From Pedomonas sp051304405 (GTDB taxonomy: Bacteria; Pseudomonadota; Alphaproteobacteria; Sphingomonadales; Sphingomonadaceae), in assembly GCF_051304405.1 (NCBI RefSeq), contig NZ_JBPPGG010000001.1:310001-374000 (forward strand): 64,000 nt of DNA, given 5' to 3'. The notes beneath the pieces were generated by a model. It saw only the letters and a list, made by a program, of their open reading frames with translations. It was not told the DNA's origin and did not search any database. Below are positions 38,571 to 46,790 of the stretch, one piece after another. Both the position numbers and the translations under genes were made by a program. The first letter of the stretch is position 1, and every line of letters begins with the position of its first letter.

Positions 38571-39465
38571 TCTGCCCGGTCTTGCGAATCTCTGATTTCA
38601 GTTCGTTCAGCTGCTTGAAGACCTCCTGCATCACCGCCGCGTTGGATGCGATGGAAGCATCCTTTTCGCTGGTAATGGACACGCCGCAATCCGGTGCGAA
38701 GGTGATCTTGCCTTTCCGGGGGAACTTCACGATGCGGAAATACCGGGGATCAGGCACCGTCAGGTGAAATGACTGCAGCGTATTCGGGAAGAAGAGAACA
38801 AGAGTCCGGCATCCGGCATAGACAAGCCCGCCCTTTACGGACCTGATTGCCGCCGCTGACACTTCCTGCGCATCCGGCGATACCGGACCGAACCAGTACC
38901 TGATGTAATTGTCGGCCTGCCATTGGGTCGGATCATGCAGGGGCTCCGACGACCCCTGTCTTGGCAGGGCCTCCATCAGCCACACGGTATCGATCGTGTA
39001 TGGCAGCATTGGTTCCGCCAGGTGCGATTCCGTCGCCATCGGTTCCGATTCGCCGCCCGGACGACCCACCAAACCAAGGATCAATCCGGCGGTTTCACCA
39101 AGACGGCCGATCGCTTTCAATCGATCATCAAAGACCTCCGCCCCAACGTCCTCGATGAGGTCTGTATTCTGAATCTTCTTCACATTGAGATTGGTCCTGA
39201 CACCGAATGCTTTTCGCTCCCGGATCCCAATTCGCCAGGCCTCGTAATTTTTCCGGACGACCTTCAGCTCGATCTTGTCTTCCCCCGATGTGCCATCTCC
39301 CGATGCTTTCTCGACGGAGAAGAACGCCTGCGGGAAGGCGTACTGATCGATTTCTTTCCCGTTTAAATCGTTCGGGCTTTTCACCAGAACCAGCTCTGCA
39401 GTCGGACGAGCGGAGCACGCCTCCAGAAGAATTCCGAGAAAGACGATCGCATGGCACAGGCGCAT
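38566..39465 (-). CDS. Putative lipoprotein of unknown function
   Basis: 299 residues. The N-terminus MRLCHAIVFLGILLEACSAR carries a lipobox-like LLEAC, with Cys 17 as the probable lipidation site. The body has no recognised domain. Three further cysteines and a hydrophobic patch (YAGCRTLVLFF) occur. The C-terminus is a helical segment (MQEVFKQLNELKSEIRKTG). Base composition is lower in GC than neighbours, together with the next gene upstream, suggesting acquisition. Possibly an outer-membrane-anchored protein. Confidence 0.65.
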   Translation of the reverse strand: MRLCHAIVFLGILLEACSARPTAELVLVKSPNDLNGKEIDQYAFPQAFFSVEKASGDGTSGEDKIELKVVRKNYEAWRIGIRERKAFGVRTNLNVKKIQNTDLIEDVGAEVFDDRLKAIGRLGETAGLILGLVGRPGGESEPMATESHLAEPMLPYTIDTVWLMEALPRQGSSEPLHDPTQWQADNYIRYWFGPVSPDAQEVSAAAIRSVKGGLVYAGCRTLVLFFPNTLQSFHLTVPDPRYFRIVKFPRKGKITFAPDCGVSITSEKDASIASNAAVMQEVFKQLNELKSEIRKTGQK

Positions 39466-39529
39466 AACCCCATCCCCGGAAATTGCTCCGTGGTCCCGAA
39501 GTCACGGCACTGGAAGGCCGTGAGGACGG

Positions 39530-39736
39530 TCAGGCGACAAGCACGACGTATTCCGCCCGGGCGTTCCCCCCATGCGGATGAACAACGACATGCCTGCACT
39601 CAATCACCTTGGCGACCTGAGATGAACTGAACGCAAGCACGTCCCCCGCCGAGGGGTGTACTTCGAATTCGAGCTTCCCCAGATGGCTTGTGTGTCCGGA
39701 AGGCTGCTTCCTGTAGACATCAACCAGATATGTCAT
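39530..39736 (-). CDS. Small protein of unknown function (68 residues)
   Basis: 68 residues, MTYLVDVYRKQPSGHTSHLG at the N-terminus, ending in a conserved-looking HVVVHPHGGNARAEYVV stretch. It is beta-rich, without membrane segment or signal. AGGATAAG precedes the ATG at 39736. No family recognised. It lies 64 nt upstream of the lipoprotein gene on the same strand, possibly co-transcribed, in lower-GC sequence. Confidence 0.55.
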   Translation of the reverse strand: MTYLVDVYRKQPSGHTSHLGKLEFEVHPSAGDVLAFSSSQVAKVIECRHVVVHPHGGNARAEYVVLVA

Positions 39737-39985
39737 GGCTCTTATCCTGCAGAAACGGGACAGAAATTCGACTTCAATCAGAATCCCGCATATTTTCCAT
39801 GAAATACAAAGAATAGATCCTGATTGGTTTTGTGCCCGCAGCCCCTCGGCAAGAGCGGAGCGGGACCTGCGCCGCGCGAGCATCCGGGCGTGTCTCGATA
39901 AACTCCTGGACTCATGCTCTGGTTGCGCTTGTGCTTCCGCCTCCCCTGCCCTGGGGCGCAGACACCAATGCCCCGGCAAAGAACC

Positions 39986-40309
39986 CTACAGACTCCCGCT
40001 GCCCACCCTGGCCAGCACCTCGCCGGGGATGCCGTAGTGCTTCACCACCAGATCATGATTGTAGAGCCCCAGCGCCTCGCGCTGGATGAAGTAGCGCCAC
40101 ACAGCCTCGGCGGCGTCGCGCACCAGCCGCTGCCGGGCGTCCGCATCGGACGCACCGGCCTCCCGCAGGGCCGCGAGCGTGCGCTCCACCGCGCGCCCGT
40201 AGCGGCCAAGGGAGACCGCCTGCTCGCCCTTCAGTTCCCGCTCCACACCGGAAAGACTGGCTTCCCGCGCGGACTGGGCAATGGGCCCTCCGGGCCTGTC
40301 ATGCGCCAT
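39986..40309 (-). CDS. DUF6665-like small helical protein
   Basis: 107 residues, helical: VERELKGEQAVSLGRYGRAV, AEAVWRYFIQREALGLYNHD, KHYGIPGEVLARVG. The VW..F.QRE..GL ... HYGIP.EVL pattern matches a family common in alphaproteobacteria (DUF6665). No function is known. It is separated from the RND gene by a double-hairpin element. Confidence 0.65.
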   Translation of the reverse strand: MAHDRPGGPIAQSAREASLSGVERELKGEQAVSLGRYGRAVERTLAALREAGASDADARQRLVRDAAEAVWRYFIQREALGLYNHDLVVKHYGIPGEVLARVGSGSL

Positions 40310-40335
40310 CTGCCGCGTGTTCCTTCTCTTTTGTT

Positions 40336-40500
40336 ATGCAGGAGGGTCGCGGCCCCTCCTGGCAACCTCCCTTTCGTTACAGGGCCGCGCCCTTCATGAC
40401 GCGCACGGCCCTAAAGAAAAGCCGTGTATCCAGTATGCCCCTGAAACACGGCCGGAAAAACGAATGGGAGTGCAGAGGGACTGAGTCCCTCTGCAAAAAA
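40336..40500. repeat. Double-hairpin intergenic element, copy C
   Basis: Left hairpin CAGGAGGG...CCCTCCTG (40340-40362) with arm CAACCTCCCTTTCGTTACAG then GGCCGCGCCC. The right arm ACGGCCGGAAAAACGAATGG, completed by GAGT, leads into the hairpin GCAGAGGGAC-tga-GTCCCTCTGC (40472-40494) and six A residues. It lies between two reverse-strand genes, downstream of the RND transporter. Confidence 0.8.
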
Positions 40501-40511
40501 CCTTCCTGCCC

Positions 40512-42890
40512 TCAGCCTGCCCCCTCAAGCCCGCCGGTTTCCTCCATCTTGCCGCTCTGGCGGCGGCGCTGATTGAGCAGGCTCAGCAGCGCCGGCAGCA
40601 TGACGAAGGTGGTGGCGATGGCGAAGACGAAGATGAGCGCGGTCATCAGCCCCAGCTTGGCGATGATCTCGAAGTCGCTGAAGGCGAGGATGAGGAAGCC
40701 GACCACCAGCACGGCGGAGGCGATCCACAGCTCCATGCCCACGCCCCGGAAGGTGGCGAGCACGGCGGGCGCGGCCGCACCCCCGGTGTCCTTCCGGGCG
40801 CGGGAGAAGTTCATCATGAAGTGCGTCACCGAGTCGACGGTGAGGCCCAGCGCGCAGGAGGTGACGAACGCGGCGTAGAGGCCGTAATCGCCCTCGATGA
40901 TCAGCCACGCGCCGAACGCCATGATGACCGGGATGATGCTGGGGATGAGGGCGACGAACCCCAGCAGCGGCGAGCGCAGGGCGATGGCGGTCATCAGGCC
41001 GATGAGCAGGAACGCCGAGATGGTGCCCGAGACCATGGAGCGGCTGTTCTCCTGGGTGAGGTAGGCGAACATCAGCGAGGTGCCCACCCCTTGCGCGTGC
41101 ATGACCGCCGGGGTGTTGCGGGCGAGCCAGGCGTCCGCCCGCTCCTTGAGGGCGACCATCTCCTCGGAGGTGATGTTGTTCATCGCCACCATCACCCGGC
41201 TGGCGCGCTTGTCCGGGGTGAGCTGGTTGGAGAGGTCCTGGCCCTGCGCCAGGTTCATCTCGTAGAGCAGCAGGTACTGGGCGGCCAGATCGCGGCTTTC
41301 GGGCAGGCGCTCGTAGGCCGGGTCGTCGCCGTGCAGGTTGCGGTTGAGGCGGCGCATCACGTCGACAATGGAGGTCACGTCCGCCACCTCGGGCTGGGCT
41401 TCGAGCCAGCGCACGAACCGCTCCAGATTGCGCAGGTACTGTGGCTCGGCGATGCCGCCGTCCTCGCCGGACTCGATGCCGTAGTTCAGCGTGTAGATGC
41501 CGGGCAGGCGCGCGTTGATGAACTCCGCGTCCTGCCGGAAGGCGTGGCGGGGCGAGAGCCATTCGATGAAGTTGTCCCGCGCTTCCAGATGGGGCGCGAG
41601 CGCGCCCAGCCCCAGCGCCAGGGCGGAGAACCCGCCCAGCACCAGCGCGCGGCGGCGCATGGCCCACCCTGCCAGCTTCTCCACGTTGTGCTCCCGCTCC
41701 AGCACGTCCGTCCTGACGCCCAGCGGCACCGCGCCGATCAGCGCCGGCAGGAACAGGATGGAATAGAGGTAGGCGATCACCGCACCGAAGGCGGCGATAT
41801 TGCCCAGGTCCCGGAAGGGCGGCGTCTCGGAGAAGTTGAAGCAGAGAAAGCCCAGCACGTCGGTGAAGGTGGTCAGCGCGATGGGCGCGTGGTTGAGGCG
41901 CACCGATTTGAGCGACGCCTCGCGCCGGCTGTAGCCCTGGCGCTGGTAGCTGTGGGCCTTGCCGATGAGGTGTACCGCCTCCGCCGTGGCGATGGTGAGG
42001 ATGATGACCGGCACCTGCCCCGAGGCGGGCGAGAGCGAGAAGCCCAGCCAGCCCGCGATCCCCATGGTCGCCAGCACCGAGAGCGACAGCACCGCCACCG
42101 CCGCCAGCGCCGCCCGCCACGAGCGGAAGAAGAACCAGATGGAGACGAACAGGAACAGCACCATCACCGGCACGAGGCGGGCAAGGTCGCTGCGGGTGAC
42201 GTCATAGAAGCTGTGGGAGAGCAGGATCACGCCCGTGCTCGCCACCGTCAGGTCCGGGTTGGCACGGGCCGTCTCCGCCTTCAGCCGGGCGGCCGCGTCG
42301 GCGATTTCGGTGAGCGCGGCGGTGTTGCCCGACTCCAGCCGCACGGTGGCGATGACCTGTGCCGTCTTGCCGTCGCCGGAGAGGAAGCGCCCCACCACGG
42401 CGGGCTCGCTCATGGCGTTGCGGCGGATGCGGGCGATGTCCTCGGGGGTGGCAGCGGCGGCGTTGCTCACCAGCGGCTCGACGATCAGGTCGTCGTCCTC
42501 CCCGTAGCTGTACTGGTAGTTGGTGAGCGAGTCGACGCGGGTGACGCCCGGCAGCCGCCAGGCCGCCTCCGTCAGCGCCTCGACCGCGGCCAGCCGTCCG
42601 GGCGTCAGCATGTCGCCGTCGCGGGCGGCGAGCACGAAGTTCACGGTGTCGGACTGGGTGAATTCCGCTTCGAGCCGCTCGTTGGCCACCCGCTGCGGGT
42701 CGTCGGGCTCGAAGAAGACGCGGTAGTCGTTGGTGAACTGGATGCCGAGCAGGCCGAGCCCCGCCACCACTGCGACGAGGATGCCGATCGTCAGCGTCCA
42801 GGCCGGACGCTGGATGGCGGCCGTCTCCATTCTCTGCGCGATCCGGTCGAGTATGTCGAACAGCCTGTCCAGCATGGTTCTCGGCCTCAT
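40512..42890 (-). CDS. RND-superfamily (MMPL) exporter
   Basis: 792 residues. Two repeats, each with a large periplasmic loop after the first helix (helix 1 near 28-48: WTLTIGILVAVVAGLGLLG) and five grouped helices. The MMPL/SSD-like segments (ATAEAVHLIGKAH, CALGLTVDSVTHFMMNFSRA) are characteristic, with the acidic residue in the middle helix (LGLTVDS). This is the COG1033/HAE3 class, which often exports lipids or hopanoids; the substrate is unassigned. No periplasmic adaptor or outer-membrane factor is adjacent. The ATG at 42890 or 42875 (MLDRLFD) is possible. Confidence 0.85.
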   Translation of the reverse strand: MRPRTMLDRLFDILDRIAQRMETAAIQRPAWTLTIGILVAVVAGLGLLGIQFTNDYRVFFEPDDPQRVANERLEAEFTQSDTVNFVLAARDGDMLTPGRLAAVEALTEAAWRLPGVTRVDSLTNYQYSYGEDDDLIVEPLVSNAAAATPEDIARIRRNAMSEPAVVGRFLSGDGKTAQVIATVRLESGNTAALTEIADAAARLKAETARANPDLTVASTGVILLSHSFYDVTRSDLARLVPVMVLFLFVSIWFFFRSWRAALAAVAVLSLSVLATMGIAGWLGFSLSPASGQVPVIILTIATAEAVHLIGKAHSYQRQGYSRREASLKSVRLNHAPIALTTFTDVLGFLCFNFSETPPFRDLGNIAAFGAVIAYLYSILFLPALIGAVPLGVRTDVLEREHNVEKLAGWAMRRRALVLGGFSALALGLGALAPHLEARDNFIEWLSPRHAFRQDAEFINARLPGIYTLNYGIESGEDGGIAEPQYLRNLERFVRWLEAQPEVADVTSIVDVMRRLNRNLHGDDPAYERLPESRDLAAQYLLLYEMNLAQGQDLSNQLTPDKRASRVMVAMNNITSEEMVALKERADAWLARNTPAVMHAQGVGTSLMFAYLTQENSRSMVSGTISAFLLIGLMTAIALRSPLLGFVALIPSIIPVIMAFGAWLIIEGDYGLYAAFVTSCALGLTVDSVTHFMMNFSRARKDTGGAAAPAVLATFRGVGMELWIASAVLVVGFLILAFSDFEIIAKLGLMTALIFVFAIATTFVMLPALLSLLNQRRRQSGKMEETGGLEGAG

Positions 42891-43082
42891 GTCTTGCCCG
42901 GGGAAAGAACAGCGGGACATGCCCCCGGCTCCCGCAGGCGGCAGGGCCTGCGTTTTCCCTCACCAACGCGCCGCCATTCAGCCGAACGGGACGCGAAGAA
43001 AGGGTTAACATGCACAACGAATAGCGCCCGGGGAAGACGCTGCCGCCCCCTCGGACCTCAGGTGGCCCTGTCAGCCGTGCCG

Positions 43083-43289
43083 TCAGGCAATGATGTCGGG
43101 AATCAGCATGTCCTGAACGGCGGCGATTTCGTCCTTCAGCTTCAGCTTGCGCTTCTTGAGGCGCTGCACTTGCAGAAGATCGCAGCTAGCCTGCGTGATC
43201 AGTGCGTCAATGGCCGCGTCCAGGTCCCGGTGTTCCTGGACCAGGGCCTGAAGCCGCGCCTGCAACTCGCTCTTGTCCTTGCCGTCCAT
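43083..43289 (-). CDS. YdcH-family (DUF465) small coiled-coil protein
   Basis: 68 or 69 residues (ATG 43289 or 43292). Helical hairpin: LQARLQALVQEHRDLDAAID, then LLQVQRLKKRKLKLKDEIAA. LKKRKLKLKDEI is the YdcH signature. Function is unknown. It is divergent from a second, even smaller DUF465 gene 230 bp away. Confidence 0.88.
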   Translation of the reverse strand: MDGKDKSELQARLQALVQEHRDLDAAIDALITQASCDLLQVQRLKKRKLKLKDEIAAVQDMLIPDIIA

Positions 43290-43523
43290 CATGAACCGAA
43301 TGTTGTGGCGGAAGCCGTTGTGCGCCCACTCTTAGCACAGTCATTCCACCTTGTGTATGCGCCGGGCGACCGGCCCGTCGCAATCAGGCGGCGTGGCGCG
43401 CGGTGCCTCCTCCGGCGGACCAGCTCCGGCCGGAACGCGACGGACGGTGCCGGGGAGGCCGTGACTCCGGGCCGTTATTGTGATCCTATATTCTGACCAT
43501 TTAGGACCTGAAGGAGACGTGCA

Positions 43524-43694
43524 ATGGCGACATCCGTTCGTGGATCCATGGCAACCCTGGCGGCGAAGCACGCCCGTATCGAGGCCCAGATCGCCCAGGA
43601 AAGTCAGCGCCCACTGCCGGATTGGAACACCATCGCCCAGCTCAAGAAGGAGAAACTTCGCCTGAAGGAAGAGTTGAGCCGCGCCAGGGCCTGA
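43524..43694 (+). CDS. Second YdcH-family (DUF465) small protein, 56 residues
   Basis: A short ORF, ATG 43524 to TGA 43692-43694, encodes 56 residues. The N-terminal helix is VRGSMATLAAKHARIEAQIA; the C-terminus is TIAQLKKEKLRLKEELSRA, with the LKKxKLxLKxE signature shared with the gene at 43083. AAGGAGACGTGCA is an excellent ribosome-binding site before the ATG. These tiny proteins often occur as paralogous pairs in alphaproteobacteria. Confidence 0.85.
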   Translation: MATSVRGSMATLAAKHARIEAQIAQESQRPLPDWNTIAQLKKEKLRLKEELSRARA

Positions 43695-43768
43695 CCTTCC
43701 CCCTTATCCCCGCAGGCTCCCTCACCCCCGCAGGCACGGAAAAAGGGCCGGCACGGCAACCCGGAGCG

Positions 43769-43828
43769 GCATGACCGGCTCGGGTATGTCCGGCTCGGGC
43801 ATGACCCGCTCGGGCATGTCCAGCTCGG
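43769..43828. repeat. 15-bp tandem repeat, 4 copies
   Basis: Units GCATGACCGGCTCGG, GTATGTCCGGCTCGG, GCATGACCCGCTCGG, GCATGTCCAGCTCGG. The length is a multiple of three, so any frame through it stays open, but no gene is supported here. Confidence 0.8.
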
Positions 43829-43922
43829 GATGGCTTTGTCGGCCCTTCCTGAGGCTTTCGCGTGAGGCTTTCGTCAGGACGGGGCGCCACCGCCCCGTCC
43901 AGCGACGGGCGTCTTGCCGGGC

Positions 43923-44558
43923 TTATTCCTCGTCCTCGTCGGCCACATCGTAGCCGCGCGCGGCGCGTTCCATCTTGAGCTGTTCCTCAAGACGGGCCGC
44001 CTCCTCGTCGATGCGCGAGTCGGTCGCCACGCCCTCGCCCCGCTTCTTGGCGGCGCGGGCCACCAGCGCATCCAGCTCCCGCTGCGAGCACAGGCCCAGC
44101 GCCACCGGGTCCTGCGGCTTGATGTTCTGGATGTTCCAGTGGGTGCGGTCGCGAATCGCGGCGATGGTGGTCTTGGTGGTGCCGATCAGCTTGGCGATCT
44201 GGCCGTCCGAAAGCTCCGGGTGGTAGCGCAGCAGCCAGGCGATGCCGTCCGGCTTGTCCTGCCGCTTGGAAACCGGCGTGTAGCGCGGCCCCTTGGTGCG
44301 GGTCTGCTGCGGCACCGGCCCTTCGGCCAGCTGGAGCCGGGCGGCCGGGTCCTTCTGGCAGCGCTCGATCTCGGCCCAGGTCAGCTCGCCGGCGCGCACC
44401 GGGTCGCGGCCGATGTAGCGGGTGGCGGAAGTCTCGTCAGCGATCGCCTGCACTTCAAGCACATGCAGGCCGCAGAAGTCTGCGATCTGCTGGAAGGTCA
44501 GGGCGGTGTTCTCAACCAGCCAGACCGCTGTGGAATGTTTCATCAGCAGATGAGCCAT
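43923..44558 (-). CDS. trcR: Cell-cycle transcriptional regulator TrcR (DUF1013)
   Basis: 211 residues. The N-terminus MAHLLMKHSTAVWLVENTAL is followed by a helix-turn-helix-like region (TFQQIADFCGLHVLEVQAIA). A second one is LLRYHPELSDGQIAKLIGTT with KTTIAAIRDRTHWN. The tail is acidic and helical (ERAARGYDVADEDEE). In Caulobacter, TrcR is part of the cell-cycle network and conserved across alphaproteobacteria. It is preceded by the terminator of the upstream reductase gene. Confidence 0.88.
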   Translation of the reverse strand: MAHLLMKHSTAVWLVENTALTFQQIADFCGLHVLEVQAIADETSATRYIGRDPVRAGELTWAEIERCQKDPAARLQLAEGPVPQQTRTKGPRYTPVSKRQDKPDGIAWLLRYHPELSDGQIAKLIGTTKTTIAAIRDRTHWNIQNIKPQDPVALGLCSQRELDALVARAAKKRGEGVATDSRIDEEAARLEEQLKMERAARGYDVADEDEE

Positions 44559-44575
44559 GGATGTCTCCCGTCCCC

Positions 44576-44609
44576 AAAAAGCTTCGGCCGCCCTTCTCGG
44601 GCGGCCGAC
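44576..44609 (-). terminator. Terminator of the quinone oxidoreductase gene
   Basis: The stem TCGGCCGCCC-ttctc-GGGCGGCCGA (44584-44608) is followed on the reverse strand by GCTTTTTGGGG. It lies between the reductase stop and the trcR start. Confidence 0.8.
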
Positions 44610-44723
44610 AGTAGAACCTGTTGTGTAACCCGCCGCGCCAGCGAGGTCAAATTCTCAAGTAGGGGTTAAGCGCCCCAGAGTTCAACCCTTCAATGAACGT
44701 TTTTTGCCCATTTTGCATGAATT

Positions 44724-45755
44724 TCAGTCTGTTGGTCCGGGGATGAGCAGAATCTTGCCCACGTGCCGCCCCTCCTCCATGCGCCGGTGCGCCTCTGGCG
44801 CGTCGTCGAGGGCGAAGCGGCTGTCGATGATGGGCCGGAGCTTGCCGGCCGCGAACTGCGGCCACACCTTCGCCTCCAGCGATTGCGCCAGCGCCGCCTT
44901 GAACGCGGCCGGGCGGGCGCGCAGGGTGGAGCCGGTGAGCGTCAGCCGCCGGGCCATGATGTCGAAGATCCTGATCTCTGCCTTGTTGCCCCGCTGGATG
45001 GCGATGGAGACGTGCCGCCCGTCCGGTGCCAGCGCCGCGAGGTTCCGGGGGAGGTAGTCCCCGCCCACCATGTCCAGCACCACGTCGACGCCCCGCCCGT
45101 CCGTGAGCGCGCGGGCCCGCTCGACGAAATCCTCCGTCCGGTAGTTGATGGTGGCGTCGGCGCCGATCTCCCGGGCGACGCGGCACTTCTCGTCGCTGCC
45201 GCAGGTGACGGCGATGCGCACCCCGAACGCCCTGCACAGCTGGATGGCCGTCGTGCCGATGCCGCTGGTGCCGCCGTGCACCAGCGCCCATTCGCCCGGC
45301 ACCGCCTGGCCGCGCTCGAACAGGTTGGACCACACGGTGAAATAGGTCTCCGGCAGGCTGGCGGCCTCCTCCAGCGTCAGCCCGGCGGGCACGGGCAGGC
45401 ATTGCCCGGCGGGCGCGACGGCGTATTCCGCATAGCCGCCGCCCGCCAGCAGCGCGCACACCTCGTCCCCTTCCCGCCAGCGGGTCACGCCCTCGCCCAG
45501 CGCGACGATGGTGCCCGAGACCTCCAGACCCGGCAGGTTGGAGGCGCCCGGCGGCGGCGGATAGAGCCCCTTGCGCTGCATCACGTCCGGCCGGTTGACG
45601 CCTGCGGCCGCCACGCGGATCAGCACCTCGCCCGGGCCCGGCCGGGGTACGGGGCGCCGGAGCGGGCGCAGCGCCTCCGGGCCGCCCTCGCCCGCGATCC
45701 CGATCGCGGCCATGTCGCCGGGAATCCCGGCCTCGCGCGCCTTCGCTGCGGTCAT
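44724..45755 (-). CDS. NAD(P)H-quinone oxidoreductase (PIG3/QorB-like MDR enzyme)
   Basis: 343 residues without zinc ligands. AAAGVNRPDVMQRKGLYPPP, then PGLEVSGTIVALGEGV, the TTGAQ-like helix PETYFTVWSNLF and the Rossmann motif VHGGTSGIGTTAIQL are marks of PIG3-type quinone reductases. It reduces quinones or related electrophiles with NADPH. The ATG at 45755 gives the family start (MTAAKAREAG precedes MAAIGI). Divergent from the DUF1192 gene. Confidence 0.86.
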   Translation of the reverse strand: MTAAKAREAGIPGDMAAIGIAGEGGPEALRPLRRPVPRPGPGEVLIRVAAAGVNRPDVMQRKGLYPPPPGASNLPGLEVSGTIVALGEGVTRWREGDEVCALLAGGGYAEYAVAPAGQCLPVPAGLTLEEAASLPETYFTVWSNLFERGQAVPGEWALVHGGTSGIGTTAIQLCRAFGVRIAVTCGSDEKCRVAREIGADATINYRTEDFVERARALTDGRGVDVVLDMVGGDYLPRNLAALAPDGRHVSIAIQRGNKAEIRIFDIMARRLTLTGSTLRARPAAFKAALAQSLEAKVWPQFAAGKLRPIIDSRFALDDAPEAHRRMEEGRHVGKILLIPGPTD

Positions 45756-45893
45756 GCTCGCTGCTCCGTCCTGTCCGTAAATCCATGGGGTGTCGCTGAA
45801 ATATCCGGTGATATTGACACCCGCCGGCGACCGGTCAACCATCCTGTCATATGGTGGCACCAAGCGCCCGAACCGCCTTGTGGGAGATCTTCC

Positions 45894-46094
45894 ATGGACC
45901 TTGACGAGCTGTTGCCCCGCCGGAGTTCCGACAATGCCCTCCTGGCCCTGCGGCGGGAAGATCTGGACCCGCTGTCGCTGGACGAGCTGCGCCAGCGTAT
46001 CCAGATCCTTGAGGCTGAAATCGAGCGCACGCGCGCCAAGCTGGAAGCGGCTTCCTCCTTCCGCTCCGCCGCGGACGCCCTGTTCAAGCGTTGA
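45894..46094 (+). CDS. DUF1192 family small protein
   Basis: 66 residues: MDLDELLPRRSSDNALLALR, DLDPLSLDELRQRIQILEAE, ending SAADALFKR. The LDPLSLDEL..RI..L..EI pattern and the conserved C-terminus define DUF1192, an alphaproteobacterial family of unknown function. TGGGAGATCTTCC precedes the ATG at 45894. Confidence 0.88.
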   Translation: MDLDELLPRRSSDNALLALRREDLDPLSLDELRQRIQILEAEIERTRAKLEAASSFRSAADALFKR

Positions 46095-46790
46095 CGTTCA
46101 AAGACCGGTATTCAAAACGCTGACGTTCAGATCCTGACGTCCAGATCCTGATGCGCCCCCGGCGCCGCCGCCTTCGGGCCGGCCCTTGATCGGGAAGCGC
46201 CGCCAGACCCGAACCGGATGCTCCGGGCTGGCGGCCTTCTCCCGCCCCTCTCCCGCTCTCCCGCTCTCCTTCCCTGACTGGCAGCCTTGCGCCGCTTGCC
46301 CGGCCTCTCCGTCCAGTTAAATTATAATTATTACGGCTCAATACTTCATAATACGATGAGTTTATTTATCGTAACGGTTTGAAAACCGTTCTTTATATTT
46401 ATAATAATCCACCTCCGCCGCGTGACGCATTCGATACAATTGCATGTTTTCTCGCGGCCGTTGCCTGACACCCCTGCCAGTGACACTTCACTTTTCCGCA
46501 GATTTCCGCGCATTTCACGGCTCCATGCAACCAAACATTGCAAACTCTGGAAAATCTTCGGAACCGATCGGGAAGCGCTTTTCAAGTCGTTCGCGACGAA
46601 TTACTGTGTCTCTCGCCTAAGACCCCGGAGATGATCCTAAGTAATACGCAAGAATTATCGAAAGCAGAACGATCCCCGGTGGAATGACCCGTGGAATGAC
46701 CATGGAATGAGCTGATGTCCCGTCGCGTTGGTGCGCGTCCCGTTGTGACCGTTGCGTCGTAGCAACTTCAAACAATTGTGGAGGCATGTC
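46095..46790. other. 696-bp AT-rich intergenic island
   Basis: Direct repeats (TTCAGATCCTGACGT and CCAGATCCTGATG) follow the DUF1192 stop. From about 46310 to 46650 the composition falls to clearly AT-rich, with the perfect 18-bp palindrome AACGGTTTGAAAACCGTT (46373-46390) followed by CTTTATATTT. No convincing ORF was seen; frames of 70-80 codons on both strands lack ribosome sites. It leads into the LuxR-type gene. Confidence 0.6.

Noticed and set aside
40821..43496. 891-codon forward open frame opposite the RND transporter
   Set aside because: Shadow of the transporter gene; no domain and biased composition.
46422..46634. 70-codon forward ORF in the AT-rich islet
   Set aside because: No ribosome-binding site or domain; basic residue-rich translation typical of noncoding sequence.
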